From contig OZ024826.1 of NCBI GenBank assembly GCA_964016985.1, positions 64,052,910 to 64,116,909 of the forward strand: a DNA stretch of 64,000 nucleotides, given 5' to 3'. This document shows, in pieces, positions 1 through 11,489 of the stretch. The notes under the pieces were generated by a model. It was not told the origin of the DNA. It saw only the letters and a program-made list of their open reading frames with translations, and did not search any database. The position numbers were made by a program, and so were the translations under genes. Positions within the stretch are counted from its first letter, which is position 1. Every line of letters begins with the position of its first letter. The DNA comes from Anodontia alba (Eukaryota; Mollusca; Bivalvia; Lucinida; Lucinidae).

Positions 1-616
1 AAATTCACCTGCTACACTTTGTAATTTAGGAATCATTTGATCTAACCGTTCATCATCACTCCACCTTTGTCTACTTGCAACCTCCTCAAAACGATTAAAC
101 CACACTTTCCATGTCTCTTTTCCAGTAAAAGGTGGTAATTTAGGATGGCTACATGTGCTGCGGGATGTTTTATTATGTGATGACTTTACTGATGATCTAT
201 CACTCATTTCATCTTCACTACTACTGCTGCTCTCATACCGCCTACTGCCAAGCCTTCTTGAATCTGAATTATTTCCATACAAGCAATCTGCACCACTATC
301 ATCTCTTTCTCTTGAACTATCCCTTGTACTATGACTTTGTGAAATATTATTGGAGGGCCGTAAACCTTCTATTGCACATTTAAGTTGGTTAGTTACAGAA
401 AAGAATGTTCCCTCTAAACGTTCCATTTTGTGCTGCATCTCTTTCATACAAGTTTCGACATTTGTTCTACCACTACCTCTCACTATCTCATTCTCTCGGG
501 TGTTTGTGTCTCCCATACTCCATGAAAATGATGGTCTAGGAAAAATACTCTGAAATTCTGGCTCTCTTGAACTGGATGAAACCAGATGTGTAGTAGTATA
601 CATGCTCGTGAGAACC
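1..616 (-). pseudogene. gag fragment of a Ty3/gypsy-type retrotransposon (copy B), running off the left edge
   Basis: Read on the minus strand, one frame stays open from about 616 to position 1. It begins with a Ser/Arg-rich low-complexity stretch and then enters a block with the composition of the gag capsid region of mollusc Ty3-like elements (Lys-Leu-Pro-Pro-Phe-Thr-Gly, then Trp-Phe-Asn-Arg-Phe-Glu-Glu). Gag would form the particle that packages element RNA. The frame upstream of about 600 is displaced by one base relative to the downstream frame, so either translation starts at a Met near 616 or there is a frameshift. The rest of gag and pol would lie left of the window. It is a different lineage from the gag at 1960-2875. 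Family assignment is from motif resemblance only. Confidence 0.6.
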
Positions 617-819
617 TGTCAGTACAGGGGGTCTAGACACATTCAGTGTATCTGAAACAGCTTGAGAAATAGAAAGACCTGACACAAAATCATTGGGTAA
701 ACAGGTATTTTCATCAGATGTCTGTATTCTATGTGACTGGGATCTGGTGCTCATTCTGTTACCTGTGACAGACATTATCTGTAAATCTTCACAACTGTCA
801 AAACAACATGAAATGTAGC

Positions 820-843
820 AAAAAAAAAAAAAAAAAAAAAAAA
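820..843. repeat. poly-A run of 24 bases
   Basis: An uninterrupted A tract lies just upstream, on the minus strand, of the copy B gag. No poly-A retroelement boundary could be assigned to it. Length is probably polymorphic. Confidence 0.8.
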
Positions 844-1189
844 TTATTCCACCGTATATCATAAAAACAACAAAGTGAGATCTGGAAATAATAGCAGTGG
901 ATTTTCTGTTCCCTAAATAATCTTTGTTATACAGCAAATACTGACAAACTTCATTTTATTGTTCTTTAGACTTATTGCAGCTAGACTGTAGTAGTTTAGC
1001 AGAACTGTTGAGTTTCAGGTAGCCAGACTTGCTTTATCACCTTGTGAAAAAGTGTTGTACATGTATGTGTAAGTAAGAGTATCTTCATTTGACGCAAATG
1101 TAAAACAACTGCAGGTTTTGGTTTTATTCCGTTTTTCCGCTGGCAAAAAAATGTATGCCGTTCACCGCTGCCACCAAATTTATGTCACA

Positions 1190-1865
1190 ACCAAGGCCTG
1201 TAGCGTGGTACAGAGGTCAGTCAAATGCTTGGGCAGGTTCCTTGGTGGTTTTAGTTTTATTTCATGAATTTCTCGGATAACCTGCACCGGGCTGAACTCA
1301 GCGATATTAGTGCCAGGATATAATAGCTGTGATTCATCGGAAAAATTGGTATATCAAACGGGAACTCTCTGTCCAACCTTCACGAGTGTCCTGGCAACGA
1401 TTCTTCTGTTTGAACTAAGAAAGCCTTCAGCAGTTTCAAATATGCCAATAGTGTCGTAGTTCTTTTCAGAACCTACAAGTGGCCCTTCTAATATAACTTC
1501 TACTTGGCACAGGTACCCTTTCGGTAACAATCACTCTGAAACACCCTAGTTCTCCTAACTTGACCAAAGGACATGTTTTTCCTTTAATATGCATGATCAT
1601 ACCAACGACATCAATTATCACATAGTGAGTCACCATAAAGTCTAACCCTATTATGGCATCCATGTCCATCTCTGCCACTGCCACATCCATGACACAGCTA
1701 TACCATTTATATTAAAGCATATCCTTGTTTTTGCCTTTTGTGTCAAGTAGATCTCCAGAGGCAGAAATAATTTCCCAATCAAATTTCTCAAGGATAGTTG
1801 ATCCTTTAATACTAGCCCAAACTTTAGATGATAAGAGAGTAAGTGTTGCTCCCGTATCTACCAGT
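1190..1865 (-). pseudogene. aspartic protease and protease-RT linker of Ty3/gypsy-type pol (copy A), broken
   Basis: On the minus strand around 1860-1820 the translation shows the retropepsin active-site motif Asp-Thr-Gly-Ala followed by Thr-Leu-Thr-Leu-Leu. About 55 codons later, in a different frame, comes the second hallmark, Ile-Ile-Gly-Leu-Asp-Phe. At least one frameshift near 1690-1700 separates them, and a stop follows at 1466. Beyond that stop the sequence still resembles the linker between protease and reverse transcriptase (a Val-Ala-Arg-Thr-Leu-Val block, then Asn-Ile-Ala-Glu-Phe-Ser-Pro) down to about 1190. No reverse transcriptase domain follows, so pol is truncated here. The protease would process the Gag-Pol polyprotein; this copy cannot. 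Confidence 0.75.
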
Positions 1866-1959
1866 CTGCACTATAGTCTCCAAGTGTAGCTTGGACGTAT
1901 ATTCCGGTATGCTTAGAACTGCTCAGACAGATGCTTTCTCTATCTTTCGAATTTGGTTT

Positions 1960-2875
1960 TGGTGTATCTTTAGTCTCACTCTTGTCCAGGACAATTTTTT
2001 TAGGTGCTTATCAGAGTTACAGTTAAAACACCTGCGTGGATGTCTGTTCAGTTCCTTTTGCTGAGAAAGATGGTTTACTATTGTGATCATGGCCATAAAC
2101 ACCTTTTATTACCCTGTCCTTGATTATACCATCGACCCCCAGGTCGATTAATTGTGTTGGGTTGCTGCTGTGTCTTGAATTTATTCAGGTTTTTCAACAT
2201 TTTCTCAAGTGCATTAAGAAGTGAGGAAAAGGATTCATCCCACTTTTTATCTGCTGATGATTCACCAGGGACAGTTGCATGAATAAAACCTTGTCCCATC
2301 TGCTTGTTTTCAGCTCTATAAAAAGCTTCTCTCCACCACATGACTTACTGCATCATTCAAGTCAACAGGTCTAGCCTGTTTGACTTAATCTCATTTGTGA
2401 ATTAACCAGCGAATCAACACTGTTCTTTTGCCAAGGTTTCTCGAACATCACAAGGAGCCTTTTGATATGCCAGATTGGTCAGGCATCGGAGATCTTGTCC
2501 CAGCTCGGCCATGCTGTCAAATGCTTTCTGGGGGCAATCACAAAGCTGTACCCTAAAGAGCTCCCACTGGTTTGGTGGTGTGAAATACTTCTCCAGGGCC
2601 TTGACCAAGGCAGCATAGTCATGTTTCCCAGATGCTAGACTACCAAACACGCCTTGAGCTTGTTCTCAGAGTGACACAGAGAGATACAGACCTTTCTGTT
2701 CTTCTGTCCATTCATTTAGTTCGGCACATGCATCAAAATGAGCTTTGTAATCTAGCCATGCTACGGTTCCATCATACATAGCTGGTTTCACCATTACCTT
2801 CTTAGCATGATCACCTACATTTGATTTATGCTTTGTTTTTGTCACAATTCTGTCAGGCTGATCAAAATTTTCAGG
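1960..2875 (-). pseudogene. gag, central and C-terminal part (copy A), broken
   Basis: Minus-strand reading from 2875 gives a capsid-like block (Trp-Leu-Asp-Tyr-Lys-Ala-His-Phe, later Tyr-Phe-Thr-Pro-Pro-Asn-Gln-Trp-Glu-Leu-Phe), then a Gln/Asn-rich linker and an incomplete zinc knuckle near 2030 (Cys-X2-Cys-X4-His, last Cys not seen). An in-frame TGA near 2665 and shifts near 2340-2410 break it. The protease fragment at 1865 follows in the same orientation, as expected for gag-pol. Its upstream continuation is at 6344-6593, beyond the inserted element 2878-6341. Confidence 0.75.
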
Positions 2876-3631
2876 TACGGTAAATGTCCTAAAATTTCGA
2901 ACACTCTAAAATTTCGAACACCTAATATTTTTGCCCAAAATAATTTCTGGAAATTTCCTAAAATCTCGAACAATAGCAGTTTTGCAAAATGGGGATTTCA
3001 AAAATTTCGAACACAGCTTTCTTCAAGTAATTTTTTATCGGCATATCCTAATTTCGGTAACGTTTTTTTCCATTACGGAACCGGAAACTAAAGTAGTAGT
3101 GTTGAAAGCCACCACAAAACGTAAATGCACACAGCAGTGTCATAACAAATTTTATGTATATAAATGGCATGGGAACCATATTTTAATTTTAAACAAAAGA
3201 AGGTACGAGAAAAACCCAGGAGATACTGACTGAAAATTCACAAGAAAAAGAAAAAAACAACAACAAAAAAAGAGACTTCCATCACAATGTTAGCCATTTC
3301 CACGCGATAGTCACTTGGATGTCCGCGTGATAAGGGTTAGATTATGCGCAGGCGATCTAGAATTATTGTTAACTTGTAGCAGACATGTTAAATATTCCGG
3401 TTGAAAAACGAAGGCCAGGATAAATCTATGGATCCGCGCAGTACGATCTCACTATTTGCTGTTTGTTCGTGTATCTCACCACTACTTCGTATGTCTTATT
3501 GCTATACCTACGTAGATTTTCATAGGTCTGCTCAGATACGCCACCGGGCGACGACACGCAATTCTGGGACAGTCTCATTTCCAGTATAGATTACAAAAAT
3601 GTATGTGAAAATACAGAAACTGCAAGTCACA

Positions 3632-3890
3632 TTTCCTTGCCCCGCATGAAGAAACGGCGTGCTCGTAACGGTAACGTCACGAGAAATCTGGCGGAAACTG
3701 CTTAGAAGGAAAACACGTTTGTTAAATTATAGAGCATTTTTTCGTCAGAAATGCATATGAAACTGGCAGGTATTAAAAATAGAACCTAAGTATTGGGATA
3801 GATAGGCCTATGCAAACTGTAGACTCAGATCAGATGCCCCAGAGAAAGAGGGAATGAAACTAGTTAGGGGGAACAAGGAACATGGAAATT
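3632..3890 (+). repeat. diverged duplication, copy 1
   Basis: About 260 bp starting at a CCTTGCCCCGCAT motif and running through TCAGAAATGCATA, AACTGGCA(C/G)GTATTAAAAA and GATAGGCCTATGCAAAC in the same order as the segment 4425-4680. Many differences and small indels separate the two, so the duplication is old. Both lie inside the TA-flanked element. Confidence 0.75.
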
Positions 3891-4424
3891 TGGAAAACAC
3901 TTTTTAGGACAATAAGACGACGTGCGACCCGTGAAGACTCAGATCATCTTCCGATGCAAGGGCAGTCAGATTTTGCCGTTTGTGTTAACAAACAGGCAAT
4001 TAAACTTCAGTTCTTGGAGAGATTACAAATCTTTGGTTAAATACATCACCGTTTCAGTGAAGGTTTTACATGCGTTCTGTGGCGTCTGATCTGGGTCTAC
4101 ACTGTTTGCTCAGGCCTGTCTGACTGAATACGTAGAGTAATTACGGAAATTCGATCAAATTCGATCAAATCGAATCTCTTCAGAAATTCTCCTGGATCGA
4201 CCCCTGATTCATTAAAAAAATGCTGGGTCCGACTCGTAAAATCTATCATTAAGGCATATGCAATTAGCTCCCTTTAAACAGTAAAAACCTAAAGAGTGAG
4301 GACCTTACTCTGCATTTACCAGGATATAAATAAATATTAGTACTGTTATTCTTTTACTTTATGTTTATACTGAGAACATTATAATTAATAGAACACCCAG
4401 AAAATGAACAGTCACAAAGCAGCA

Positions 4425-4680
4425 TTTCCCTTGCCCCGCATTAAGAGACCACGTGCTCGTAGCGGTACGTCACGTGAAATCGTCGCGGGAAATCTCTTCG
4501 GGAGAAAAACAAACATTTTATGGAGCCTTTTCTTGTCAGAAATGCATACGAAACTGGCACGTATTAAAAATTTAAAGAACCTAAATATTAGAACAGATAG
4601 GCCTATGCAAACAGCGTAGACCCAGATCAGACGCCGCAGAGAACAAGGGAATGAAACTAATTTGGGGGAATAGGGGAATT
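4425..4680 (+). repeat. diverged duplication, copy 2
   Basis: Partner of 3632-3890 with the same order of short conserved blocks. A MITE-like GTAGACCCAGATCAGACGCC segment sits near its 3' side. Confidence 0.75.
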
Positions 4681-6343
4681 GGGCTCTGGGCTTTTCATGA
4701 TCTTCCTCCGAGTATATTCGATTCTTAATTAAAGCCAGTATTGGTGTCTTCACAGGTATTCCTGTATTTTTTTACGAGCATTCCGGTATTTCGGTATTAT
4801 TCCGGTATTTCGGTAAGTCGTGTGACTGCTACACCAGAATTTCAAAGTTGATCTGATCATTTCTGCAAAGCGTGACGCACGTGCTATAGTAAGAAAGCGC
4901 TACACGCGAAATTCAAGTTGTAAATTAGCATGTACATCCGCGCATTCTGATCTGGGTCATTCCTGCTCGTCCATACACTGTTTCCTTCGCTAGGATCTGC
5001 CACTAATATTTAAATTTAGCGCGACAAAGGTTTCAATAACCACGCCAAAAATGATTGTTGAGGGGATTAACGCCTCCAGCAAAGTATTTCCTGTCTGACC
5101 GCGTGATTGTCATGATATGCTCAGTGCATCCTATTTGAACAGGTAATGGTCCAAACAGAGATGATAGGTCCCAACAAGCCAAAATGAATCTAATCATTTG
5201 TTACAAATGTGATCAGTCTGTGCACTTGCTGGAGACTGTGATTCATGTATTACAGTGTTTTATACCGAATTGAGTGGGCACCATCCTGCACTAGACTGCG
5301 TCTTGCACTCTGATGTGACTTACGCATATACACAAAGGGACATTTTCGCCTCAACAGGGATCTAATGAAAGGATTACTATTGATGTCAGATAATTCTTGC
5401 AATAAGAATTCTAAATATATTTTTTTAAGAAAGAAATATTGGTAAAAACGATAATGGCAGTTCACAGGTTTGGCATACGTAGTTCAGTTTGGTGTAGAGC
5501 TAAAATCTTTGATCTTGATCAGGCTGCATTCAGATCTGGTTGTCCGCACTGTTCGTTTATGCATGAGTCCTTTCCAATAGAAGCGACCTTATGACATTTG
5601 AGACCAGCATAGAAAAGATCAACACGCGCATCCGCGCAGTCTATGTATCGGGGGTCTGGTCTGGGTCTACGCATATCGCCAGCAGAATGCATTATGTAAG
5701 TAAGCAGTGTGAATACTGCGCTTCAAACCAGCGGAAATTCTAATCAGTCTGCGCTTTTCACATTTAAACTCCGTATACTTCACCTTTGAGGAAAGGGACT
5801 TTTTGTTTCTGTAGTGGCTCAAACAAGAACAAACGTGCGGTAACCTTTTGAAATATTTTTGGTCAGCTTATGTGTCTCAGTGCGGTAAAGTGAAGAGGGT
5901 TGTTACGTAAGAAGACAGTGGACTAAGCCAGCCTATTTTAAGAAAGTGGCACATTCCTGGCGTGCCGAACAAACGTATCTGGCGATTAATTAGTGTACCA
6001 GATAATTAATTGTTTTGTTATGAGATACATTATTCGACATAGAATTAATCGGATGGACTTGAAAACAAACATCAGTGTGGTAATTCTTTATTAGTTCATA
6101 CAATTTCGCATTTAGTTTACCAATCACACATAGCAAATGAGAAAACCCTTTTGTCGTGTAGGTCCTTTTTTTGTAGTTTCGGGTGTCCGAAAGCGTCCGA
6201 TAGCCAGGTCAGTTTTGGCTGTAAGTGAATCTGTCCTAAAATTTCAAACAGTAAATTTTTTAGCAAATCATAATTTCTAAAATTTCGAACAGCAAGAACT
6301 GAAATTATTTAATTTTGTTTGAAATTTTAGGACATTTACCGTA

Positions 6344-6593
6344 ATGATAGCTCATTTATATTGATGTCATCTTTCTGCTCATTGTCAGGTCTACCAACTG
6401 GTATATCAGACCGTATCTTCTTCTGGGTACGTGACTGATCAAATTTCCCCTTCATGGGTGTAGACATTTACATGCCAAACTCTCCATTCATACCCTGAGA
6501 TTTCAGTTGTTAACTTTAATAACTCCTTCTGCATTTTAAATCCTCTATCTGATGGTACAAGCTTTCAAGCTCTCCCTGATTACCTTCAGCCAT
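6344..6593 (-). pseudogene. gag N-terminal part (copy A)
   Basis: A minus-strand ATG at 6593-6591 lies about 50 bp downstream of a primer-binding-site-like sequence, the normal spacing for an LTR retrotransposon. The start encodes an acidic helix-rich peptide beginning Met-Ala-Glu-Gly-Asn-Gln. One-base shifts near 6533 and in the 6470s move the frame. The frame that reaches 6344 continues, once the inserted element and one TA copy are ignored, in phase into the gag frame at 2875. This part and 1960-2875 were therefore once one gene. Confidence 0.7.
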
Positions 6594-6644
6594 TTAAGTT
6601 TTATTACAGTACTGGGTAAGTCTGTTGATAAACTACAGATAATG

Positions 6645-6661
6645 CCCCACGTTGGGTGCCA
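6645..6661 (-). other. primer binding site of copy A retrotransposon
   Basis: The minus strand reads TGGCACCCAACGTGGGG. It starts with TGG (pairing with a tRNA CCA end) and has the length and form of a Ty3-type PBS, 50 bp upstream of the gag ATG and a few bases after a candidate LTR end in ACA. Confidence 0.7.
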
Positions 6662-6667
6662 AAATTA

Positions 6668-6829
6668 TGTAATGTGTGAGGGGTAAGTACGATATAAAGC
6701 AAGGTAAAAACTCGTAGAGGCAAAGCTAATGAATATAAAATTTTCCTTTGGGACTACTTTGTCCTATGATTGGTGACAAATGATCGTACACAAATTGGTA
6801 AGTTTAAAAACAAATCACAGGAATACACA
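6668..6829 (-). mobile_element. candidate 5' LTR of copy A
   Basis: On the minus strand this stretch would begin TGTGTATTCC and end CATTACA, followed after about 6 bp by the PBS. The 3' boundary is fairly well placed by the PBS; the 5' boundary is uncertain because a MITE adjoins at 6832 and could itself sit inside a longer LTR. No second LTR is in the window to confirm it. Confidence 0.45.
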
Positions 6830-6831
6830 TA

Positions 6832-7008
6832 CAGTCAAACCTGTGTTAGTGGTCACCTCTATTAAGCAGCCAACCTGTATTAAGCAGCCAGAGGAAAGTT
6901 GCCCCAAAATTCATATACCTATATATTTGAACTGTATTAAGCAGCCATCTGCCTTCAGCAGCCACATTTTAAGCTTCCCATGGGTGGCTGCTTAAGACAG
7001 GTTTGACT
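6832..7008. mobile_element. MITE with CAGTCAAACCTG inverted ends
   Basis: Starts TA-CAGTCAAACCTGTGTTAGT and ends with the inverse ACAGGTTTGACT. Internally TATTAAGCAGCCA recurs three times and is matched by TGGCTGCTTAA near the right end, so the unit can fold back. The termini resemble pogo/Tc1-like MITEs with TA targets; no coding sequence. Confidence 0.7.
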
Positions 7009-7305
7009 ACTTTGATAATCAGCACTTGACAGCATATGGCCTTCCCAATCTAAAAAACACATGAAACCCTGATCTCTCCCTCAGACCAGATTTGCAGTGA
7101 CCAGTTTATAGCCAATGCCCTAGCTATATACTGTATAAGCATTCTCAGCTCCCCAACTGTAACCTAAAACTATTCAACCATTATTTGCTTGAAACTGCAT
7201 ATAACGTGTTATAGGAAACAAAGTTCCAAAAAGTCTGACATAGTTGACAGACTCAAAGCTGAGTTCGAGTTAGGCAAACTGAGTTGTTAAAGCAATGGAT
7301 GTGTG
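7009..7305. other. no recognised feature
   Basis: About 300 bp of AT-rich sequence between two MITEs with no open frame or repeat that I can identify. Confidence 0.5.
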
Positions 7306-7481
7306 TTAACCCTTAAAGCATCAAATGAAATTTGTAGCAGAGGACATTCCTTTTTTTTTTTAATTTTTCATAGAAAATGTCTTGAAATGCTTGACAGACA
7401 ATTCACCTAAAAGTCAAGACATTTTCTATGAAAAATAAAAATGTTAACTGTTGCAGCTGTGATTGGTGCTTTAAGGGTTAA
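7306..7481. mobile_element. piggyBac-like MITE
   Basis: Ends are TTAACCCTTAAAGCA and the inverse TGCTTTAAGGGTTAA: a TTAA target on both sides of CCCT-starting inverted repeats, the piggyBac signature. Internal arms (GACATTTTCTATGAAAAAT and its inverse) make a long hairpin. A related copy is at 8612-8744. Confidence 0.7.
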
Positions 7482-7639
7482 GTGCACCATGCTCAGTCTT
7501 TATTTTACAGCTGCAGATATCACCGCATTTACTTAATATATATTACTGTGCATTTGGAGTAACCTCAAGTTCAAGACTAATATGTTTAATGTACAAATTC
7601 TTCACATTTTTCAGTGTCAGATGTTAACTAAGTTGAGTT

Positions 7640-7920
7640 GGGTTGGAGTTTAACAGCCAAGTCAACACAATTAAGGTCATGTCGAGCCATTAGCTGACCT
7701 AACCATACTTTCCTGGGCAGTCCTCAAAGCTGTTAACCTATAATTGTGCATATTCTTTTGCCAGAAACTGACAGCTGTCCTTCTTGAATCAGCAGAAGGG
7801 AGAGAATGACCATAGAAAGTATTTCATGATCAATCTCTATGAAAGAATGTTTCCAGACCCGCAGGGATCAAACCCATGACTTCTGATCACCAGCTGGACA
7901 TGCAACCAACTGAGGCCGGG
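7640..7920 (-). mobile_element. old tRNA-derived SINE
   Basis: A diverged copy of the SINE seen cleanly at 59405-59715. The body motifs (CAGAAACTGACAGCTG, ATTTCATGATCAATCTC) and the tRNA-like head at the right (CCAACTGAGGCCGG) are in the right order, but with many substitutions. No target duplication could be recognised. Confidence 0.75.
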
Positions 7921-8152
7921 ATAAGATGTTGAAGTAACATTTTAAAAGAACAAGCTAACAAGGAACAGAAGAAAAGAAGAAACTTATTTTGTTCATTTTG
8001 TTTATTCTTGTTTTCATTATATTATTACTTCAAATGCTAAATGCTGACTAAGACCATACCATCACATCAACAAATGTAAACACAAGTTGCACCAAGGAAC
8101 ATTTTTTTCACAACCAGAGTAGACCCAAACTAGTCCCAGTTTTGTATCTACC

Positions 8153-8345
8153 TTAAGTATTCTGCCAGACAGACATCAGCAAACAGTGTACACCCAGATT
8201 GGATGCCACAAACAAGTCCTCTGATCAGTGTCTACATCATTTGCCATTCATCCAGCAATTTTTTGACACATCAACAGGTAGTAAAATGTTCAAATTTTAG
8301 GACAAGTATTGTAAGCAGTGACGGTGTCTAAATATTTAGGGTAAA
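8153..8345. mobile_element. MITE of the bivalve CAAACAGTGTAGACC family
   Basis: Left end TACCTTAAGTATT, then AGCAAACAGTGTACACCCAGAT, a partial inverse, the block TTCAAATTTTAGGACAAGTAT, and a right end TAAATATTTAGGGTA matching the left in inverse. The same order appears at 45175-45380, 57645-57845 and, split, 60110-60490. Confidence 0.65.
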
Positions 8346-8464
8346 TACATAACTCTGATCAGAAATGATGGTTTAAGTCTACTTGGGTAGTAAAGATGCT
8401 GTCATGAAAAAACTTGCACACATGTTAATAAACTTGCTAATGTTGTAGCCAATCATGTGTTAGC

Positions 8465-8611
8465 TTTTACTGTATTTACCAAAAATATTCAAACAGACAC
8501 ACCTGAGCAAACAGTGTAGACCAAAACAAACTGCTCCTTTAGAAACAGTTTGATCAGGTGTACACTATTTACCATTCAGCTAGCACATTTAGATGCACTA
8601 AAAAGGTATTC
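8465..8611. mobile_element. partial second MITE of the same family
   Basis: Contains TATTTACCAAAAATATTC, GAGCAAACAGTGTAGACC and the inverse TGTACACTATTTACCATTC but lacks the usual right end, being cut by the piggyBac-like MITE that starts at 8612. Confidence 0.55.
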
Positions 8612-8744
8612 TTAACCCTTAATTGCCTATCTCAACTGCAGCAGGTGACATTTTCACATGAAATGTCAAGCCATGTTCTCTGGAAAAAAGTATAAAAAAT
8701 AAGAATGTCATATGTTAAGATTTTATTGGTGCTTTAAGGGTTAA
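8612..8744. mobile_element. piggyBac-like MITE, second copy
   Basis: TTAACCCTTAATTGC at the left and GGTGCTTTAAGGGTTAA at the right, with internal TTTTCACATGAAATGTCAAG. Same termini and TTAA ends as 7306-7481, with a shorter interior. Confidence 0.65.
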
Positions 8745-8977
8745 AAGTGTCCAGGTTGAAAGGTAGGTTTATGAAGGGTAGGTTTATAAGTAAATGCAGT
8801 ACAGAGAACATTCCCACTCAGCCTTCTCAAACTTTCATAGTAGCAAATGACCATGTACTAAATAGTAAACACATTAGCATAAGATGGGTGTTTAACTTCT
8901 TCTTACTGCAGCTGCGATTTAGTTGGGTCACAGTAACCTTGAGTTAGACTGCCTTGGAATCAATCAGAGGTTAGTTA

Positions 8978-10586
8978 AACTAGAGCTGGTGTTTGTAAAA
9001 GACTATGCCCCCAACTGCCTGACTCTAACACTGCTTGACTCCAACTCTGCTTGCCCATGACGGTAACAACAGTACAAATATACGAGATTTCAATGTTATT
9101 TTATTAAAAGGGAAATAACTCTAAAATGGGAGATAATTTGGACAGGAAAAAAAATATGGGTCACCTACTTTTTCATGAGGAATCCATATATGAAATTTCA
9201 AACTAGCATGCACAGTTCAAAACTTATGCTATGCATCAAAAAGTGTGCAATGTAAAAATGCTCAAAATCACAAAGGGCCATAACTCAAGAAGTACTTTTC
9301 AGAATTTATTCAAAAGTTAATCAGGTCATCTACTCATCACTACCAATCTATTCCTTAAATTTCAAGGCTCTAGCTAGCTTCAATAGTTTTTGAGATATTT
9401 TGCTGACAAGATTCCATCCATATTTCTTCAAAGGGCCATAACTCAGGAAAGGGGCATAATCCTAACGGGGAAAAAAAATATGTGTCAGCTATTTTTTCAT
9501 GAGGAATCCAATTCAAAACTTATGCTATGTATCAAAAAGTGTGCAATTTAAAAATGACAAGGGGCCATAACTCAAGGAGTACTTTTCAGAATTTATTCAA
9601 AAGTTAATCAGGTCATCTCATCGCTACCAACCTATTCCTAAACTTTCAAGGCTCTGGCCAATAGTTTTTGAGATAGCTTGCTGAAAAGATTCAATCCATA
9701 TTTTTTCAAAGGGCCATAACTCAGGAAAGGGGCATAATCCTGATCAGAAAAAAAAAAAAAATGTTTCAGCTATTTTTTCTTGAGGAATCCATATATGAAA
9801 TTTCAAAACCCTAGCATGCACAGTTCAAAACTTATGCTATGCATCAAAAAGTGTGCAATGTAAAAATGCCCAAAGTTATAAAGGGCCATAACTCATGAAG
9901 TAATTTTCAGAATTTATTCAAAAGTTAATCAGGTCATCTACTCACCAATACCAATCTATTCACCAGGTTTCAAGGTTCTAGCTTCAATAGCTTTTGAGAT
10001 ATTTTGCTGACAAGAATTCATCCATATTTTTTCAAAGGGCCATAACTCTGGAAAGGGGCATAATCCTGATAAGAAAAAAAAATATGTCCGCTATTTTTTC
10101 ATGAGGAATCCATATATGAAATTTCAAAACCCTAGCGTGCACAGTTCAAAACTTATGCTATGCATCAAAAAGTGTGCAATTGTAAAAATGCCCAAAGTTA
10201 TAAAGGGCCATAACTCATGAAGTAATTTTCAGAATTTATTCAAAAGTTAATCAGGTCATCTACTCATCAATACCAATCTATTCACCAGGTTTCAAGGCTC
10301 TAACTTCAATAGCTTTTGAGATATGTTGCTGACAAGATTTCATCTATATTTTTTCAAAGGGCCATAACTCAGGAAAGGGGCACAATCCTGTTGGAAAAAA
10401 AAAATATGGGTCAGCTATTTTTTCATGAAGAATCCATATATGAATTTTCAAAACCCTAGCATGCATGGTTCAGAAGTTATGCTATGCATCAAAAAGCGTA
10501 ACGGACGGACGCACGGACGGACGGATGCACAAACATCCCAGAAGCAATATGCCCCTCCAACTTCTTCGAAGTTGGGGGCATAAAAA
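8978..10586 (+). mobile_element. pearl/Helentron-like element with 324-bp tandem core
   Basis: Starts AACTAGAG; a 5' subterminal motif TATGCCCCCAACT (9004-9016) is repeated in inverse in the right arm of a 3' hairpin (10549-10582, loop TTCGAA-like), followed by AAAAA. Between them are about four copies of a roughly 324-bp unit marked by AAAGGGCCATAACTCAGGAA and AGGAATCCATATATGAAATT, then a short (GGAC)n stretch (10501-10525). There is no coding region. This order is that of bivalve pearl elements and non-autonomous Helentrons, which would move by a rolling-circle mechanism using proteins supplied elsewhere. Confidence 0.75.
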
Positions 10587-10781
10587 TTACACCTACAATA
10601 GTATGGCATCTCTCTTTGGTAATAATGAGGTAATTGAAGCTGGAATTCTCTGACAAATCACATCATTTAATGGGATTACTTTTTCCAATTAATGCCTTCT
10701 CTTTATCGAATACTTTCCTGTTCAATCTATCATTTTCTCCCTTGCCACAAAATGTATCTATTTTGAAACTAGTAACAAATT

Positions 10782-11091
10782 TGTTTGTGTTTGTTTGTGT
10801 TGAGGTTTTACGGCCCAGTTAACCCAATGGGGTCATGTCAAGAGCGGTCAGTTTACCACAAGTTTACTGGGCAGGCTTCGTCCTCTAAGTGGTTAACCAG
10901 TTTTGTGCACATTCTTTTGCCAGAAACTGACAACTGCCCTTCTTGAATCAGGGGAAGGGAGAGAATGACCGTAGAAAATATTTCATGATCAATCTCCACC
11001 AAAGAATGTTGCCGACCTCGGCGGGGGTCGAACCCGCGACCTCCTGGTCTCCAGTCGCACGCCAATCCAAGTGAGCCACCGAGGCCGGCAC
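10782..11091 (-). mobile_element. tRNA-derived SINE with target duplication
   Basis: Minus-strand SINE: tRNA-like head at the right (GCCGGCCTCGGTGGCTCA type, slightly altered), body, and an AAACAAACACAAAC-type tail at the left. ACTAGTAA occurs on both sides (10768-10775 and 11092-11099), consistent with LINE-driven insertion. Confidence 0.85.
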
Positions 11092-11489
11092 ACTAGTAAT
11101 AAAAACATCATTTGAACAGGTAGCTTTTTATAGCAAATGACCTTAATGTCAGTGTCTTATTCAACTGTCCAATTGTCAAAATCATACAACATAAGATCTG
11201 AGTCTACAGTCTGCACAAGCCTATTTGTCCAGATGCAGTAATGGTATTCTTCAGTATCTGATGGCGGCCCTGACTGTGCAGATGACTGTCCATATCTGAT
11301 GAGGGTCCTTGTTTCCTGATGTGGCTCAGAAAACCTCTTTCACTCCCAATAGCCCTGGGTAGGGTTGGAGACTACATTTTATACAAGTATTAATTCACAA
11401 AAATTTTCATCAGTCTCACCAGGGTCCTCATGGTTAGCTAACAGGACTGTCCAGAACTGTAGATAACAGGGATATGCAGATAATCATTT

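Larger units (their letters stand above)
2878..6341. mobile_element. 3.46-kb TA-flanked element with TIRs, inserted in gag
   Basis: The left end (TACGGTAAATGTCCTAAAAT from 2876) is matched in inverted form at the right end (to 6343) over about 25 bp with one mismatch. A TA dinucleotide flanks each end, as expected for target duplication by Tc1/mariner-pogo-type and some other DNA transposons. The motif CTAAAATTTCGAACA recurs about five times near the left end and again near the right end, like subterminal transposase sites. No transposase was recognised; open frames inside are short, so it is probably non-autonomous. The interior holds a diverged duplication (3632-3890 and 4425-4680) and several copies of a GATCTGGGTCTACACTGTTT-like motif. 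Flanking gag on both sides shows it is an insertion. Confidence 0.8.

Noticed and set aside
536..937. 133-codon minus-strand open frame at 536-937
   Set aside because: It crosses the poly-A/poly-T tract, giving a phenylalanine run, and stops where the genuine gag frame continues in another phase. Only its last part overlaps the gag region, so it is not a gene by itself.
1157..1178. TGGTGGCAGCGGTGAACGG on the minus strand as a PBS of copy B
   Set aside because: It looks like a tRNA-complementary site, but pol linker sequence of copy A reaches to about 1190, leaving no room for an LTR directly upstream. Kept as coincidence unless an LTR is found.
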